DNA of 64,000 bases from positions 1,052,501-1,116,500 of the forward strand of contig NC_087075.1 of the NCBI RefSeq assembly GCF_026151205.1. Direction: 5' to 3'. Below the pieces are notes generated by a model that had not been told where the DNA came from, searched no databases, and saw nothing but the letters and a program-made list of their open reading frames with translations. The stretch is from Bolinopsis microptera (lineage: Eukaryota > Ctenophora > Tentaculata > Lobata > Bolinopsidae). Position 1 is the stretch's first letter; each line of letters begins with the position of its first letter. The position numbers and the translations under genes are program-made. Below, in pieces: positions 39,616-52,200 of this stretch.

Positions 39616-39734
39616 AAATCTAAAAGGAGTAATTGTGTTACGGAAAGAGTTATAAAATTGAAAAAATAAAGCTTCTATTCAATGAAACAAGAAATTTCTA
39701 ATGAAGCAAGAAATTTAATTTGTAACAAATTTAT

Positions 39735-40832
39735 ACAATTCACTAGAATAGTGTTTTCCAAGTCTTGTCCTGTGAGTAAAGTATGTGTGAGAAAGTTTTA
39801 ATAAATCAATGTATATTTTTGAATTTTTTAAATTTAATTTGAGAATGAAGTATACATAAATTTGAAATAAGCACTGCCGAGTTTAAGATATTTATAGCTT
39901 AATATAACAATTGATACAAAGGTCATAATCTTTTGCCAGCTCTCCGATAGATAATATCCGCCTTGACTGCAACCCATAGTAACAACTATAAACAGAACCC
40001 CTTATGTCTGCTAACAATTTTGTTGGTCCCAATATGAGCCTTGTCTCTAAAACCTCAACTGAACTAGCATTTCAGTGTGTGTAAAAGCTTTCAAAGACGC
40101 ACATTCATTGTCCCGTTAGTTAACCTGTCCTTTCAAAATCAAACTAGCAGTCAGGGACAAAAAGTCATACACCAAATGGGCATTATATTTTTATGAATTG
40201 TTTTATGTCTTTTTATTCTGTAAAATGTGCTGAAAATTAAGTTTCTTGTTTCATTGAACATTTCTTGTTTCATTGAATATAATGACCATTTGGTGTATAA
40301 CTTTTTGTCCTTGGCTATTGACTGGATTTTGGAAGGACAGGCAATTAACGGGGCAAGGAATGTGTGGGTCTGAAAGATGAGTTTTTGGAGACAAAGCACA
40401 TGTTTGGACAATGTAACAATTGTTTGTGAAGAAAAAAGTTCTTTTAAGGGTTGCTATCACGGATTGCAGTCTTGCTGTGACAGAAAGTCTACACTATATG
40501 CTTTGATGTATGGTGTTCAATTGGAGGATATGAAATGCAAAATTTAACTTGAAAGTGGAAATTGTTTATTGGGGAGTTGGCGAAAAATTGTGGCCTTTGT
40601 ATCAATGGTTATAATAAGCTATGGATATGTTTTATTGTTTATAGTGCTAATTATGAATTTCATTAATATACTTTAATCTCAAATTGAATTTAAACAATAC
40701 AAAAATATAGATTGATTCTATCAAAACTTTCTCATAGGGCATACACATTACACACACATGCTTTACTCTCATACATTATATACACCGGACAAGACTCGGA
40801 AAACACTAGCCAGTGAAATTTAATTCAGATGT
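39735..40832. mobile_element. 1.1-kb palindromic (foldback) element
   Basis: The left part and the reverse complement of the right part align over about 450 bases with modest divergence. Examples: AGTGTTTTCCAAGTCTTGTC (left, about 39749) against GACAAGACTCGGAAAACACT (right, about 40788); ATTGATACAAAGGTCATAAT (left, about 39909) against its inverse near 40600; and GGACAAAAAGTCATACACCA (left, about 40155) against its inverse near 40300. The central spacer is about 90 bases. No transposase is encoded and no target duplication is clear. It lies upstream of GRINA-like copy 2. Confidence 0.75.
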
Positions 40833-40967
40833 GTGGGACCAGCAGGTTTTTTGCCAGTGGACTATTTGAGGTATAGAAGGTGTGTGAATTCTGACTTAAC
40901 TTAGGTAAAATTTATGACACAATAGATAGACTGTCGAAGTGGCAACGTCTTAGTTGAGGTTCTGAGT

Positions 40968-41308
40968 TACTGGGTGGCGCTCATTCTAGTCTGCCGAATC
41001 TCTATTCTATGTTCATGAACACGATAGCATGGGGTCTCCAGGTAAGTTCTGATTAAATCAAAACCAGAACAATCTCGCACTGATATTCAGTCTTTTTACC
41101 ATCCTGTACATTAGTTCCATTAAATAGTTTAAGCTAAGTAAAGCTAAGTCAAGTGCGCGATGAACGGAAAGTAGCAGAACACAATTGATAATATTAGCTG
41201 CAGTGCTGAAATTACCTGGGGACCCCAGGCTATTATGTTCATAAACATATCCGCCGAATAAAGATTCGGCGGAATGACAGACTGAGCGCCACCCAGTAAT
41301 GCTGAAAG
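40968..41308. mobile_element. Small foldback element
   Basis: Arms of about 80-95 bases (about 40972-41046 and 41213-41305) are inverse copies. Shared words are TACTGGGTGGCGCTCA, CCGAATCT, TGTTCATGAAC and TCTCCAGGTAA/TTACCTGGGGA. The spacer is about 170 bases. A fragment of the same end (CCAGGCTATTAT) recurs at about 58163. Confidence 0.65.
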
Positions 41309-41365
41309 CAATTTCATAGATCAGTAAAGCTATGTATAATTCAAGACAGTTGATCAAGGTCTAAT

Positions 41366-41599
41366 TTGAATCACGTCGTGACCCACATTGTTGTTTCACT
41401 AAGCGAAAACCACGACACGATACATGATACAGCCGTTCACATAGCCATGTGCCTACGCGTACTGCGTGACGCGCTTGTTTCACAAGTAGGATCTTTTGCC
41501 GCCTCCGGCGGTCGCGCGCTACTGCAAGCGAGAGGGCTCTGGTTAGAGCAAATACAGCCGCGCACACGTGCGCGGCCGCAAGTCTACAACGTGTGGCAA
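41366..41599 (+). mobile_element. MITE family A, copy 1 (234 bp, diverged)
   Basis: Begins TTGAATCACGTCGTGACCC and ends with a GCCGCGCAC/GTGCGCGGC hairpin followed by CTACAACGTGTGGCAA. Flanks are GGTCTAAT (41358-41365) and GGTCTAAC (41600-41607), an 8-bp target duplication with one mismatch. Same family as 56123-56600 and 58235-58389. Confidence 0.75.
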
Positions 41600-41699
41600 G
41601 GTCTAACTGGGTTAAAGTTACCTGCTGACTGCTGCTGCTGAATGCTGCTGACTGCTGCTGACTGCTGCTAACTACTGCTGACTGCTGATTGATGGATGT

Positions 41700-41830
41700 T
41701 ACTCGTCTAAATTTCTTCGAAGTAGCGCGCGCCGCTTTCTTCTCGAAATGTTATGGCCCAATGGCAAGTGCTACGAAGTAACGCGCGCCGGGCCAGACCA
41801 TTAACAATGGTCAAACTGCTAATAACTGCT
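41700..41830. repeat. Dispersed repeat shared with 58068-58135
   Basis: ATGGATGTTACTCG, TAAATTTCTTCGAAGTAGC, GCGCGCCGGGCCAG and CCATTAACAATGGTCAA recur in the same orientation at 58068-58135. CTGCTGACTG trinucleotide-like patches flank this copy. Confidence 0.7.
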
Positions 41831-42047
41831 GCTGACTGCTGCTAACGACTGCTAACTGCTGCAAATGTAAAATGACGCGCGACATCAGCAGTAAGATCAT
41901 AGATTCAACAATTTTTAAATAGGACAAAAATCAACGAATTTCGTCCAATTCAATTCCGCGACTTTTATATTTACTGAAGCTCCAAAAGCCGCGCATCATC
42001 AAATGTGGCACCTATCCAGCAAAACTTACTACCTGGCGGTATTACTA

Positions 42048-42418
42048 CCCAGCAGACCTTACCGGCTAGCGATATTACTACAGGGTGATCGCCTTTTCAC
42101 AGCTTGTTGAAATCCGCGCGCTTTCGTAAGTTCTTTGCATTTGCACGCTTCAATTATTCCAAGAATGCAATTGTACCACGTACCACGTGATACGAGTCAG
42201 CCAATCAGAGAACAAGAATCCGCAAAGTTAAAGCTGCGCAGTTTTATAAGGCCTAAAATATGACTTTTCGCTATAATTCAAAATCTACATTGTTTTGAAT
42301 TTGGCTCCTGGGGAGCTAACTTTAGTTTTACAAGATAAGACGACCATTTTGTTGAAAACCAGACGTTTCTATCTCTTTTACTTCCGAAGTTAGGCCCCTA
42401 ACGTTAAGGTTTCCTGGG
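42048..42418 (+). mobile_element. MITE family B, copy 1
   Basis: Terminal inverted repeats CCCAGCAGACCTTAC and GTTAAGGTTTCCTGGG. Internal landmarks are TTACTACAGGGTGATC, ACCACGTGATACGA, CAGCCAATCAGAGAAC, CTATCTCTTTTACTTCCGAA. Near-copies lie at 56696-57069 (same orientation) and 57278-57642 (inverse). The 366-bp satellite begins about 3 bases after its right end. Confidence 0.8.
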
Positions 42419-42420
42419 AA

Positions 42421-42609
42421 TTAGTCAGTCATTTATAGATGCCAAATGACACGATTGAGGTGCTGGAAGTTTGATTCGGGTCGGAGGAAGCTCACAGCAG
42501 AAATTTTAAGAAAACGAAAAGTTGTATTTTCAAAACTCTGTCCCATTTTCAGATGTGAAAATTTCTGAACGCACATTTGACAGATTGGATGAATTTTTGC
42601 CCACAACCA
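42421..42609 (+). repeat. Separated first half-unit of the 366-bp satellite
   Basis: TTAGTCAGTCATTTATAGAT through ATTTTTGCCCACAACCAATT is one half of the dimeric unit. It is cut off from the main array by about 600 bases of foreign sequence. Confidence 0.85.
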
Positions 42610-43212
42610 ATTAGTAGGAGGTGCACCATAAAAATAAACTTGCTCGGATTTTCAAAATTTTTGTACCATTGTTTTCTAGAGACTGTGAGAATTTTCACAA
42701 TACCAAATTTGTCATACCTTTTTGAAAAGATCAGTGAGTTTCGCCTAGGTGCCATATTTGATGGTGCGCGGCTTTTGGAGCAAAATTAGCTGTAAAAGTC
42801 GCATAATTTGACCAAATTTGACCAAATTCGTTGATTTTTGTCGTGTTATTTGGATATATCTTCAGTTCCTTAAATGAGATCGTTATGAAAATTGGCGACG
42901 ACCTTCCAATAGGGCTTTCACAACTGTCCGAAAAATTTGGTGGATATCGGAGTTGATATAGTGATCAAAATTGGGCAAAATACGCTGCTTTTAGCTGTAA
43001 CATAATGTCTGATGGTTGGATATGCTTTAAACTTTTCGGACACCTTCCTTGTAAGTCTATGAGTAAGCTTACCAATGTTTGTCGCAATCGGACGTCGGGA
43101 AGGATACTTAATATCTATTTGTGTGAAGAAAATTGTGCTGGCCGAAATTAGCGCTAAAAAACCATCCTACAGTCGGCACGCGCGGCTCACTGTCGATGGC
43201 GCACTACCTACA
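42610..43212. mobile_element. Insertion-like segment splitting the satellite
   Basis: Part of it (about 42620-42680) recurs inverted at about 57830-57905 (AAACTTGCTCGGATTTT against AAAATCCGAGCAAGTTT). Another part (about 42750-42850, GCGCGGCTTTTGGAGC and AATTCGTTGATTTTTGTC) recurs inverted at about 41930-42000. Foreign repeats are therefore nested around the beginning of the satellite. Confidence 0.65.
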
Positions 43213-46200
43213 ATTAGTCAGTTAATTGATGATGGTATGAAACCAAATTGGGGTACTGGAAGTCAAAATCTCGAAAAAAATTGGAAAATCATACTGTCCC
43301 ATACTCTGTCCCATTTTCAGTTTTTGAAGCTGAAACTTCCAGGGCCGAAATTTTACAGTTTTGGCCGAATTTCTGACCCGCAACCAATTAGTCAGTCATT
43401 TATAGATGCCAAATGACACGATTGAGGTCCTGGAAGTTTGATTCGGGTCGGAGGAAGCTCACAGCAGAAATCTTAAGAAAACGAAAAGTTTTTTTTAAAA
43501 AACTCTGTCCCATTTTCAGATGTGAAAATTTCTGAACGCACATTTGACAGATTGGATGAAATTTTTGCCCACAAACCAATTAGTCAGTTAATTGATGATG
43601 GTATGAAACCAAATTGGGGTACTGGAAGTCAAAATCTCGAAAAAAATTGGAAAATCATACTGTCCCATACTCTGTCCCATTTTCAGTTTTTGAAGCTGAA
43701 ACTTCCAGGGCCGAAATTTTACAGTTTTGGCCGAATTTCTGACCCGCAACCAATTAGTCAGTCATTTATAAATGCCAAATGACACGATTGAGGTGCTGGA
43801 AGTTTGATTCGGGTCGGAGGAAGCTCACAGCAGAAATCTTAAGAAAACGAAAAGTTGTATTTTCAAAACTCTGTCCCATTTTCAGATGCACATTTGACAG
43901 ATTGGATGAAATTTTTGCCCACAAACCAATTAGTCAGTTAATTGATGATGGTATGAACCAAATTGGGGTACTGGAAGTCAAAATCTCGAAAAAAATTGGA
44001 AAATCATACTGTCCCATACTCTGTCCCATTTTCAGTTTTTGAAGCTGAAACTTCCAGGGCCGAAATTTTACAGTTTTGGCCGAATTTCTGACCCGCAACC
44101 AATTAGTCAGTCATTTATAGATGCCAAATGACACGATTGAGGTGCTGGAAGTTTGATTCGGGTCGGAGGAAGCTCACAGCAGAAATGTTAAGAAAACGAA
44201 AAGTTGTATTTTCAAAACTCTGTCCTATTTTCAGATGTGAAAATTTCTGTACGCACATTTGACAGATTGGATGAAATTTTTGCCCAGAAACCAATTAGTC
44301 AGTTAATTGATGATGGTATGAAACCAAATTGGGGTACTGGAAGTCAAAATCTCGGAAAAAATTGGAAAATCATACTGTCCCATACTCTGTCCCATTTTCA
44401 GTTTTTGAAGCTGAAACTTCCAGGGCCGAAATTTTACAGTTTTGGCCGAATTTCTGACCCGCAACCAATTAGTCAGTCATTTATAGATGCCAAATGACAC
44501 GATTGAGGTGCTGGAAGTTTGATTCGGGTCGGAGGAAGCTCACAGCAGTAATCTTAAGAAAACGAAAAGTTTTTTTAAAAAAACTCTGTCCCATTTTCAG
44601 ATGTGAAAATTTCTGAACGCACATTTGACAGATTGGATGAAATTTTTGCCCACAAACCAATTAGTCAGTTAATTGATGATGGTATGAAACCAAATTGGGG
44701 TACTGGAAGTCAAAAATCTCGAAAAAAATTGGAAAATCATACTGTCCCATACTCTGTCCCATTTTCAGTTTTTGAAGCTGAAACTTCCAGGGCCGAAATT
44801 TTACAGTTTTGGCCGAATTTCTGACCCGCAACCAATTAGTCAGTCATTTATAGATGCCAAATGACACGATTGAGGTGCTGGAGGTTTGATTCGGGTCGGA
44901 GGAAGCTCACAGCAGAAATCTTAAGAAAACGAAAAGTTGTATTTTCAAAACTCTGTCCCATTTTCAGATGTGAAAATTTCTGAACGCACATTTGACAGAT
45001 TGGATGAAATTTTTGCCCACAAACCAATTAGTCAGTTAATTGATGATGGTATGAAACCAAATTGGGGTACTGGAAGTCAAAATTTCGAAAAAAAATGGAA
45101 AATCATACTGTCCCATGCTCTGTCCCATTTTCAGTTTTTGAAGCTGAAACTTCCAGGGCCAAATTTTACAGTTTTGGCCGAATTTCTGACCCGCAACCAA
45201 TTAGTCAGTCATTTATAGATGCCAAATGACACGATTGAGGTGCTGGAAGTTTGATTCGGGTCGGAGGAAGCTCACAGCAGAAATCTTAAGAAAACGAAAA
45301 GTTGTATTTTCAAAACTCTGTCCCATTTTCAGATGTGAAAATTTCTGAACGCACATTTGACAGATTGGATGAAATTTTGGCACACAAACCAATTAGTCAG
45401 TTAATTGATGATGGTATGAAACCAAATTGGGGTACTGGAAGTCAAAATCTCGAAAATCATACTGTCCCATACTCTGTCCCATTTTCAGTTTTTGAAGCTG
45501 AAACTTCCAGGGCCGAAATTTTACAGTTTTGGCCGAATTTCTGAACCGCAACCAATTAGTCAGTCATTTATAGATGCCAAATGACACGATTGAGGTGCTG
45601 GAAGTTTGATTCGGGTCGGAGGAAGCTCACAGCAGAAATCTTAAGAAAACGAAAAGTTTTAAAAAAAAAACTCTGTCCCATTTTCAGATGTGAAAATTTC
45701 TGAACGCACATTTGACAGATTGGATGAAATTTTTGCCCACAAACCAATTAGTCAGTTAATTGATGATGGTATGAAACCCAAATTGGGGTACTGGAAGTCA
45801 AAATCTCGAAAAAAATTGGAAAATCATACTGTCCCATACTCTGTCCCATTTTCAGTTTTTGAAGCTGAAACTTCCAGGGCCGAAATTTCACAGTTTTGGC
45901 CGAATTTCTGACCCGCAACCAATTAGTCAGTCATTTATAGATGCCAAATGACACGATTGAGGTGCTGGAAGTTTGATTCGGGTCGGAGGAAGCTCACAGC
46001 AGAAATCTTAAGAAAACGAAAAGTTGTATTTTCAAAAACTCTGTCCCATTTTCAGATGTGAAAATTTCTGAACGCACATTTGACAGATTGGATGAAATTT
46101 TTGCCCACAAACCAATTAGTCAGTTAATTGATGATGGTATGAAACCAAATTGGGGTACTGGAAGTCAAATCTCGAAAAAAATTGGAAAATCATACTGTCC

Positions 46201-49200
46201 CATACTCTGTCCCATTTTCAGTTTTTGAAGCTGAAACTTCCAGGGCCGAAATTTTACAGTTTTGGCCGAATTTCTGACCCGCAACCAATTAGTCAGTCAT
46301 TTATAGATGCCAAATGACACGATTGAGGTGCTGGAAGTTTGATTCGGGTCGGAGGAAGCTCACAGCAGAAATCTTAAGAAAACGAAAAGTTTAAAAAAAA
46401 AACTCTGTCCCATTTTCAGATGTGAAAATTTCTGAACGCACATTTACAGATTGGATGAAATTTTTGCCCACAAACTAATTAGTCAGTTAATTGATGATGG
46501 TATGAAACCAAATTAGAGTACTGGAAGTCAAAATCTCGAAAAAAATTGGAAAATCATACTGTCCCATACTCTGTCCCATTTTCAGTTTTCGAAGCTGAAA
46601 CTTCCAGGGCCGAAATTTTACAGTTTTGGCCGAATTTCTGACCCGCAACCAATTAGTCAGTCATTTATAGATGCCAAATGACACGATTGAGGTGCTGGAA
46701 GTTTGATTCGGGTCGGAGGAAAGCTCACAGCAGAAATTTTAAGAAAACGAAAAGTTTTAAAAAAAAACTCTGTCCCATTTTCAGATGTGAAACTTTCTGA
46801 ACGCACATTTGACAGATTGGATGAAATTTTGCCCACAAACCAATTAGTCAGTTAATTGATGATGGTATGAAACCAAATTGGGGTACTGGAAGTCAAAATC
46901 TCGAAAAAAATTGGAAAATCATACTGTCCCATACTCTGTCCCATTTTCAGTTTTTGAAGCTGAAACTTCCAGGGCCGAAATTTTACAGTTTTGGCCGAAT
47001 TTCTGACCCGCAACCAATTAGTCAGTCATTTATAGATGCCAAATGACACGATTGAGGTGCTGGAAGTTTGATTCGGGTCGGAGGAAGCTCACAGCAGAAA
47101 TCTTAAGAAAACGAAAAGTTGTATTTTCAAAACCTCTGTCCCATTTTCAGATGTGAAAATTTCTGAAACGCACATTTGACAGATTGGATGAAATTTTTGC
47201 CCACAACCAATTAGTCAGTTAATTGATGATGGTATGAACCAAATTGGGGTACTGGAAGTCAAAATCTCGAAAAAAATTGGAAAATCATACTGTCCCATAC
47301 TCTGTCCCATTTTCAGTTTTTGAAGCTGAAACTTCCAGGGCCGAAATTTTACAGTTTTGGCCGAATTTCTGACCCGCAACCAATTAGTCAGTCCATTTAT
47401 AGATGCCAAATGACACGATTGAGGTGCTGGAAGTTGATTCGGGTCGGAGGAAGCTCACAGCAGAAATCTTAAGAAAACGAAAAGTTTTTAAAAAAAAACT
47501 CTGTCCCATTTTCAGATGTGAAAAATTTCTGAACGCACATTTGACAGATTGGATGAAATTTTGCCCCACAAACCCGAATTAGTCAGTTAATTGATGATGG
47601 TATGAAACCAAATTAGGTACTGGAAGTCAAAATCTCGAAAAAAAATTGGAAACTCATACTGTCCCATACTCTGTCCCATTTTCAGTTTTCGAAGCTGAAA
47701 CCTTCCAGGCCGAAATTTTACAGTTTGCCGAATTTCTGACCCGCACCCACTTAGTCAGTCATTTATAGATGCCAAATGACACGATTGAGGTGCTGGAAGT
47801 TTGATTCGGGTCGGAGGAAGTCACAGCAGAAATTTTAAGAAAACCGAAAAGTTAAAAAACAAAAACTCTGTCCCATTTTCAGATGTGAAAATTTCTGAAC
47901 GCACATTTGACAGATTGGATGAAATTTTGCCCACAAACCATTAGTCAGTTAATTGATGATGGTAATGAAACCAAATTGGGGTACTGGAAGTCAAAATCTC
48001 GAAAAAAATTTGGGAAAAATATCTGCCCATACTCGTCCCATTTTCATTTTTTGAAGTAAACCCTTGGGGGCCAAAATTTACAGTTTTGGCCGTTTTTGAC
48101 CGCAACCCAAATTAGTCAGTATTTAGACCCAAATGACCGTTGAGGTGGGGAAGTTGTCGGGTGGGGGAAAGCCACAGCGAAATTTAAGAAAAAAAAATTT
48201 TTTTTAAAAAAACTCTGCCCCCTTTTTCAGATGTAAAAATTTTCGAGCCTTTTGACAGTTGGATGAAATTTTTGCCCAAAATAATTGCTTTTTAATTGAT
48301 GAGGAAATGAAACCAAAATTGGGGTACGGGAAAAGTCAAAATCCAAAAAAAAATTGGGAAAAATTCTACTGTCCCATACTCTGTCCCATTTTTCTTTTTT
48401 TGAAGCTGAAATTCCGGGCCGAAATTTTACGTTTTGGCCAATTTTCCCCCGCCCCAATTAGTCGTCATTTAGATGCCAAATGACACTTTGGGGTGCGGGA
48501 AATTTTGGGTTTTCGGGTCGGAAAAGCTCACGCAAAATCTTAAGAAAACGAAAAGTTGTTTTTAAAAACTCGCCCCATTTTAAGGTTTGAAAATTTTTGA
48601 ACGAAACATTTGCAGTTTAAAAATTTTTCCCCAAAAACCCTTTAGTCTTTAATTGATAGGGTATGAAACCAAAATTGGGGAATGGAAAGTAAATTCTCAA
48701 AAAAAATTTGGAAAAATTTTGTCCATCTCTGTCCATTTTCAGTTTTGAAGCTAAAAACCCTTCCGGGGCCAAAAATTTTTACAGTTTTGGCCGAATTTTT
48801 TGCCCAACCAATAGTCATCATTTATGATCCCAAAAGACCATTGAGGGGGGAAAGTTTGTTCGGGTGGGGAAGCTAAAAGCAGAAATTTAAGAAAACGAAA
48901 ATTTATTTTCAAAATTGCCCCTTTTTTAGAGTGAAAATTTGAAGAAATTTTGCAGTTTGGGATGAAATTTTTGCACAAAAACCAAATTAGTCAAAAAAAT
49001 TGATAGGGTTTAAAAACCCAAAATTGGGGTACGGGAAGTAAAAATCCAAAAAAAATTGGAAAAAAATGCCCCATCTCTGTCCCTTTTTAGTTTTTGAAGC
49101 TAAAAATTTCCCAGGGCCGAAATTTTAAGTTTTGGGCCCGAATTTTAAAACCCGCAAACCAAATTAGTCAGCTTTTAGTCCCCAAATGACACGATTGGGG

Positions 49201-52200
49201 TTGGGGTTTTGTTGGGTCGGAGGAAGCTCAAGCGAAATTTTTAAGGGAAAACGAAAATTTTTTTTAAAAAAAACTCTCCCTTTTTCAGTGTAAAAAATTT
49301 CTGAACGCACATTTAAACAGATTGGATAAAATTTTTCCCCCACAAACCAATTAGTCAGTAATTTGATGATGGTATAAAAACCAAAATTTGGGGTACTGGA
49401 AGTCAAAATCTCGAAAAAAATTGGAAAAATCATACGTCCCATATTGCCCCATTTTGTTTTGAAGTAAACACTTGGGCCAAAAATTTTAACTTTTTTGGCC
49501 CAAATTTTTGCCCCGAAACCAAAATTTCAGTCTTTTAAGACCCAATGAACGTTTGGGGTGCGGGTTTTTTTTTGGGGGGGGAACTAGCCACGCAAAAATT
49601 TAAAAAACGAAAGTTGTATTTTCAAACTCTGTCCCATTATCCGATGTGAAAATTTCTGAACGCACATTTGACAGATTGGATGAAAATTTTACCCACAAAC
49701 CATTTAATCAGTTAATTGATGATGGTATGAAACCAAATTGGGTACTGGAAGTCAAAATCTCGAAAAAAATTGGAAAATCATACTGTCCATACTCTGTCCA
49801 TTTTCAGTTTTTGAAGCTGAAACTTCCAGGGCCGAAATTTTACAGTTTTGGCCCGAATTTCTGACCCGCAACCAATTAGTCAGTCATTTATCAGATGCCA
49901 AATGACACGATTGAGGTGCTGGAAGTTTGATTCGGGTCGGAGGAAGCTTCACCAGCAGAAACTTAAGAAAACGAAAAGTTTTATAAAAAAACTCTGTCCC
50001 CATTTTCAGATGTGACAAATTTCTGAACGCACATTTGACAGATTGGATGAAATTTTAGCCCACAAACCACTTAGTCAGTTAATTGATGATGGTATGAAAC
50101 CAAAATGGGGTACTGGAAGTCAAAATCTCGAAAAAAAATTGAAAATCATACTGTCCCAATACTCTGTCCCATTTTCAGTTTTTGAAGCTGAAACTTCCAG
50201 GCCGAATTTTACAGTTTTGGCGAAATTTCTGACCCGCAACAAATTAGTCAGTCATTTATAGATGCCAATGACACGATTGAGGTGCTGGAAGTTTGATTCG
50301 GGTCGGAGGAAGCTCACAGCAGAAATCTTAAGAAAACGAAAATAGTCATTTTTCAAAACTCTGTCCCATTTTCAGATGTAAAAATTTCTGAACGCACATT
50401 TGACAGATTGGATGAAATTTTTAACCCACAAACCAATTAGTCAATAATTGATGATGGTATGAAACCAAATTGGGGTACTGGAAGTCAAAATCATCCCGAA
50501 AAAAATTGAAAATCATACTGTCCCATACTCTGGTCCCATTTTCAGTTTTTGAAGCTGAAACTTCCAGGGCGAAATTTTACAGTTTTGGCCGACTATCTGA
50601 CCCGCAACCAATTAGTCAGTTCATTTATAGATGCCAAATGACACGATTGAGGTGCTGGAAGTTTGATTCGGGTCGGAGGAAGCTCACAGCAGAAATCTAA
50701 GAAAACGAAAAGTTGTAGTTTCAAAACTCTGTCCCATTTTCAGATGTGAAAAATTTCTGACGCACATTTGACAGATCTGGATGAAATTTTTGCCACAAAC
50801 CAATTAGTCAGTTATTGAGCTGATGGTATGAAACCAAACTGGGGTACTGGAAGTTCAAATCTCGAAAAAAAATTGGAAAAATCATACTGTCCCAATACTC
50901 TGTCCCATTTTCAGTTTCTGAAGCTGAACTTCCGGGCCGAAATTTTACAGTTTTGGCCGAAATTCTGACCCGCAACCAATTAGTCAGTCATTTATAGATG
51001 CCAAATGACACGATTGAGGTGCTGGCAGTTTGATTCGGGTGGAGGAAGCTCACAGCAGAAATCTTAAGAAAACGAAAATTTGATTTTCAAAACTCTGTCC
51101 CATTTTCAGATGTAAAATTTCTGAACGCACATTTGACAGATTGGATGAAATTTTTAACCACAAACCAATTGTCAGTTAATTGATGAAGGTATGAAACCAA
51201 ATTGGGGTACTGGAAGTCAAAATCTCGAAAAAAATTTGAAAATCATACTGTCCCATACTCTGTCCCATTTTCAGTTTTTGAAGCTGAAACTTCCAGGGCC
51301 GAAATTTTACAGTTTTGGCCGAATTTCTGAACCGCAAACCAATTAGTCCAGTCATTTATAGATGCCAAATGACACGATTTGAGGTGCTGGAAGTTTGATT
51401 CGGGTCGGAGGAAGCTCACAGGCAGAAATCTTTAAGAAAACGAAAAGTTGTATTTTCAAAACTCTGTCCCATTTTCAGATGTGAAAATTTCTGAACGCAC
51501 ATTTGACAGATTGGATGAAATTTTTGCCCACAAACCAATTAGTCAGTTAATTGATGATGGTATGAAACCAAATTGGGGTACTGGAAGTCAAAATCTCGAA
51601 AAAAATTGGAAAATCATACTGTCCCATACTCCTGTCCCATTTTCAGTTTTTGAAGCTGAAACTTCCAGGGCCGAAATTTTACAGTTTTGGCCGAATTTCT
51701 GACCCCGCAACCAATTAGTCAGTCATTTATAGATGCCAAATGACACGATTGAGGTGCTGGAAGTTTGATTCGGGTCGGAGGAAGCTCACAGCAGAAATCT
51801 TAAGAAAACGAAAAGTTTTTTTAAAAAAACTCTGTCCCATTTTCAGATGTGAAAATTTCTGAAACGCACATTTGACAGATGGATGAAATTTTTGCCCCAC
51901 AAACCAATTAGTCAGTTAATTGATGATGGTATGAAACCAAATTGGGGTACTGAAGTCAAAATCTCGAAAAAAATTGGAAAATCATACTGTCCCATACTCT
52001 GTCCCATTTTCAGTTTTTGAAGCTGAAACTTCCAGGGCCGAAATTTTACAGTTTTGGCCGAATTTCTGACCCGCAACCAATTAGTCAGTCATTATAGATG
52101 CCAAATGACACGATTGAGGTGCTGTAAGTTTGATTCGGGTCGGAGGAAGCTCACAGCAGAAATCTTAAGAAACGAAAATTTGTATTTTCAAAACTCTGTC

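Noticed and set aside
30471-39669. Open frames on the opposite strand of GRINA, VPS41 and PDZD8
   Set aside because: Shadows of strongly supported genes; no independent domain or codon signal.
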